A program made the position numbers and the translations under genes. A DNA stretch of 5,101 nt from an uncultured Clostridia bacterium. GTDB lineage: Bacteria > Bacillota > Clostridia > TANB77 > CAG-508. The stretch covers positions 1 through 5,101 of the forward strand of contig CAKPLV010000082.1 in assembly GCA_934167735.1 (NCBI GenBank), in the 5' to 3' direction. Positions 5,048 through 5,101 of this stretch are shown piece after piece; the stretch's first letter is position 1, and each line of letters begins with the position of its first letter. The notes beneath the pieces were generated by a model. It did not search any database. It was not told the origin of the DNA and saw only the letters and a list, made by a program, of their open reading frames with translations.

Positions 5048-5079
5048 AAAATAAAAACAAACGATTTCCCGTTTGTTTT
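5048..5079 (-). terminator. Rho-independent terminator downstream of the tRNA
   Basis: On the minus strand AAAACAAACG (5079-5070) pairs with CGTTTGTTTT (5063-5054) around GGAAAT, and is followed by a T-rich tail (TATTTTT). It begins 3 bases after the encoded CCA of the tRNA, so it should end the tRNA transcript before rpsF. Confidence 0.82.
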
Positions 5080-5082
5080 ATC

Positions 5083-5101
5083 TGGAGCAGGTAGTGGGAA
5101 T
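5083..5101 (-). tRNA. 3' end of a tRNA, probably tRNA-Gly (partial)
   Basis: On the minus strand the last 19 bases read as the end of a tRNA: two T-loop bases, the 3' T-stem strand CCCAC, the 3' acceptor strand TACCTGC, discriminator T, and an encoded CCA (5085-5083). The implied 5' acceptor strand GCAGGTA together with U73 is typical of tRNA-Gly in Firmicutes. The anticodon lies outside the window, so the identity is inferred. A terminator follows directly, as expected for the last tRNA of a transcript. Confidence 0.8.

Overview
The window is a strongly AT-rich stretch of housekeeping chromosome. It points to an anaerobic, spore-forming Firmicute of the class Clostridia. The signs are strong AGGAGG-type ribosome binding sites, AGA/AAA-rich codon use, an rpsF-ssb-rpsR operon, a trigger factor gene, an H-type small acid-soluble spore protein, and a TGS-domain nucleoside kinase of the kind known from Clostridia. 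A genus cannot be read from the sequence. There is no mobile element, CRISPR array or clearly foreign island, and no gene-free stretch longer than 300 bases.

Layout, left to right. (1) tig, trigger factor, is on the minus strand and runs off the left edge without its C-terminus. It has its own promoter and diverges from rpmB. (2) rpmB (L28) is a single plus-strand gene with its own terminator. (3) Facing it is a minus-strand pair: a 547-residue nucleoside kinase with a threonyl-tRNA-synthetase-like N-terminus, then, one base after its stop codon, a small RNHCP zinc-ribbon protein. A bidirectional hairpin separates this pair from rpmB. (4) A short intergenic region with a good sigma-A-type promoter for the kinase and two small inverted repeats divides it from sspH, a plus-strand spore protein gene. 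(5) A bidirectional terminator lies between sspH and the minus-strand operon rpsF-ssb-rpsR, which codes for ribosomal S6, single-stranded DNA-binding protein and S18. (6) At the right edge is the 3' end of a minus-strand tRNA, most likely tRNA-Gly, with an encoded CCA and a terminator behind it.

Most genes serve translation and protein folding: S6, S18, L28, the tRNA and trigger factor. SSB adds a link to replication and repair. The kinase belongs to nucleotide salvage, and sspH to the dormant spore. L28 and S18 are both of the zinc-binding, four-ligand type. Nothing in the window is a clear new system. The least explained parts are the coupled kinase/RNHCP pair, the operator-like palindromes at the kinase promoter, and the rpsF leader.
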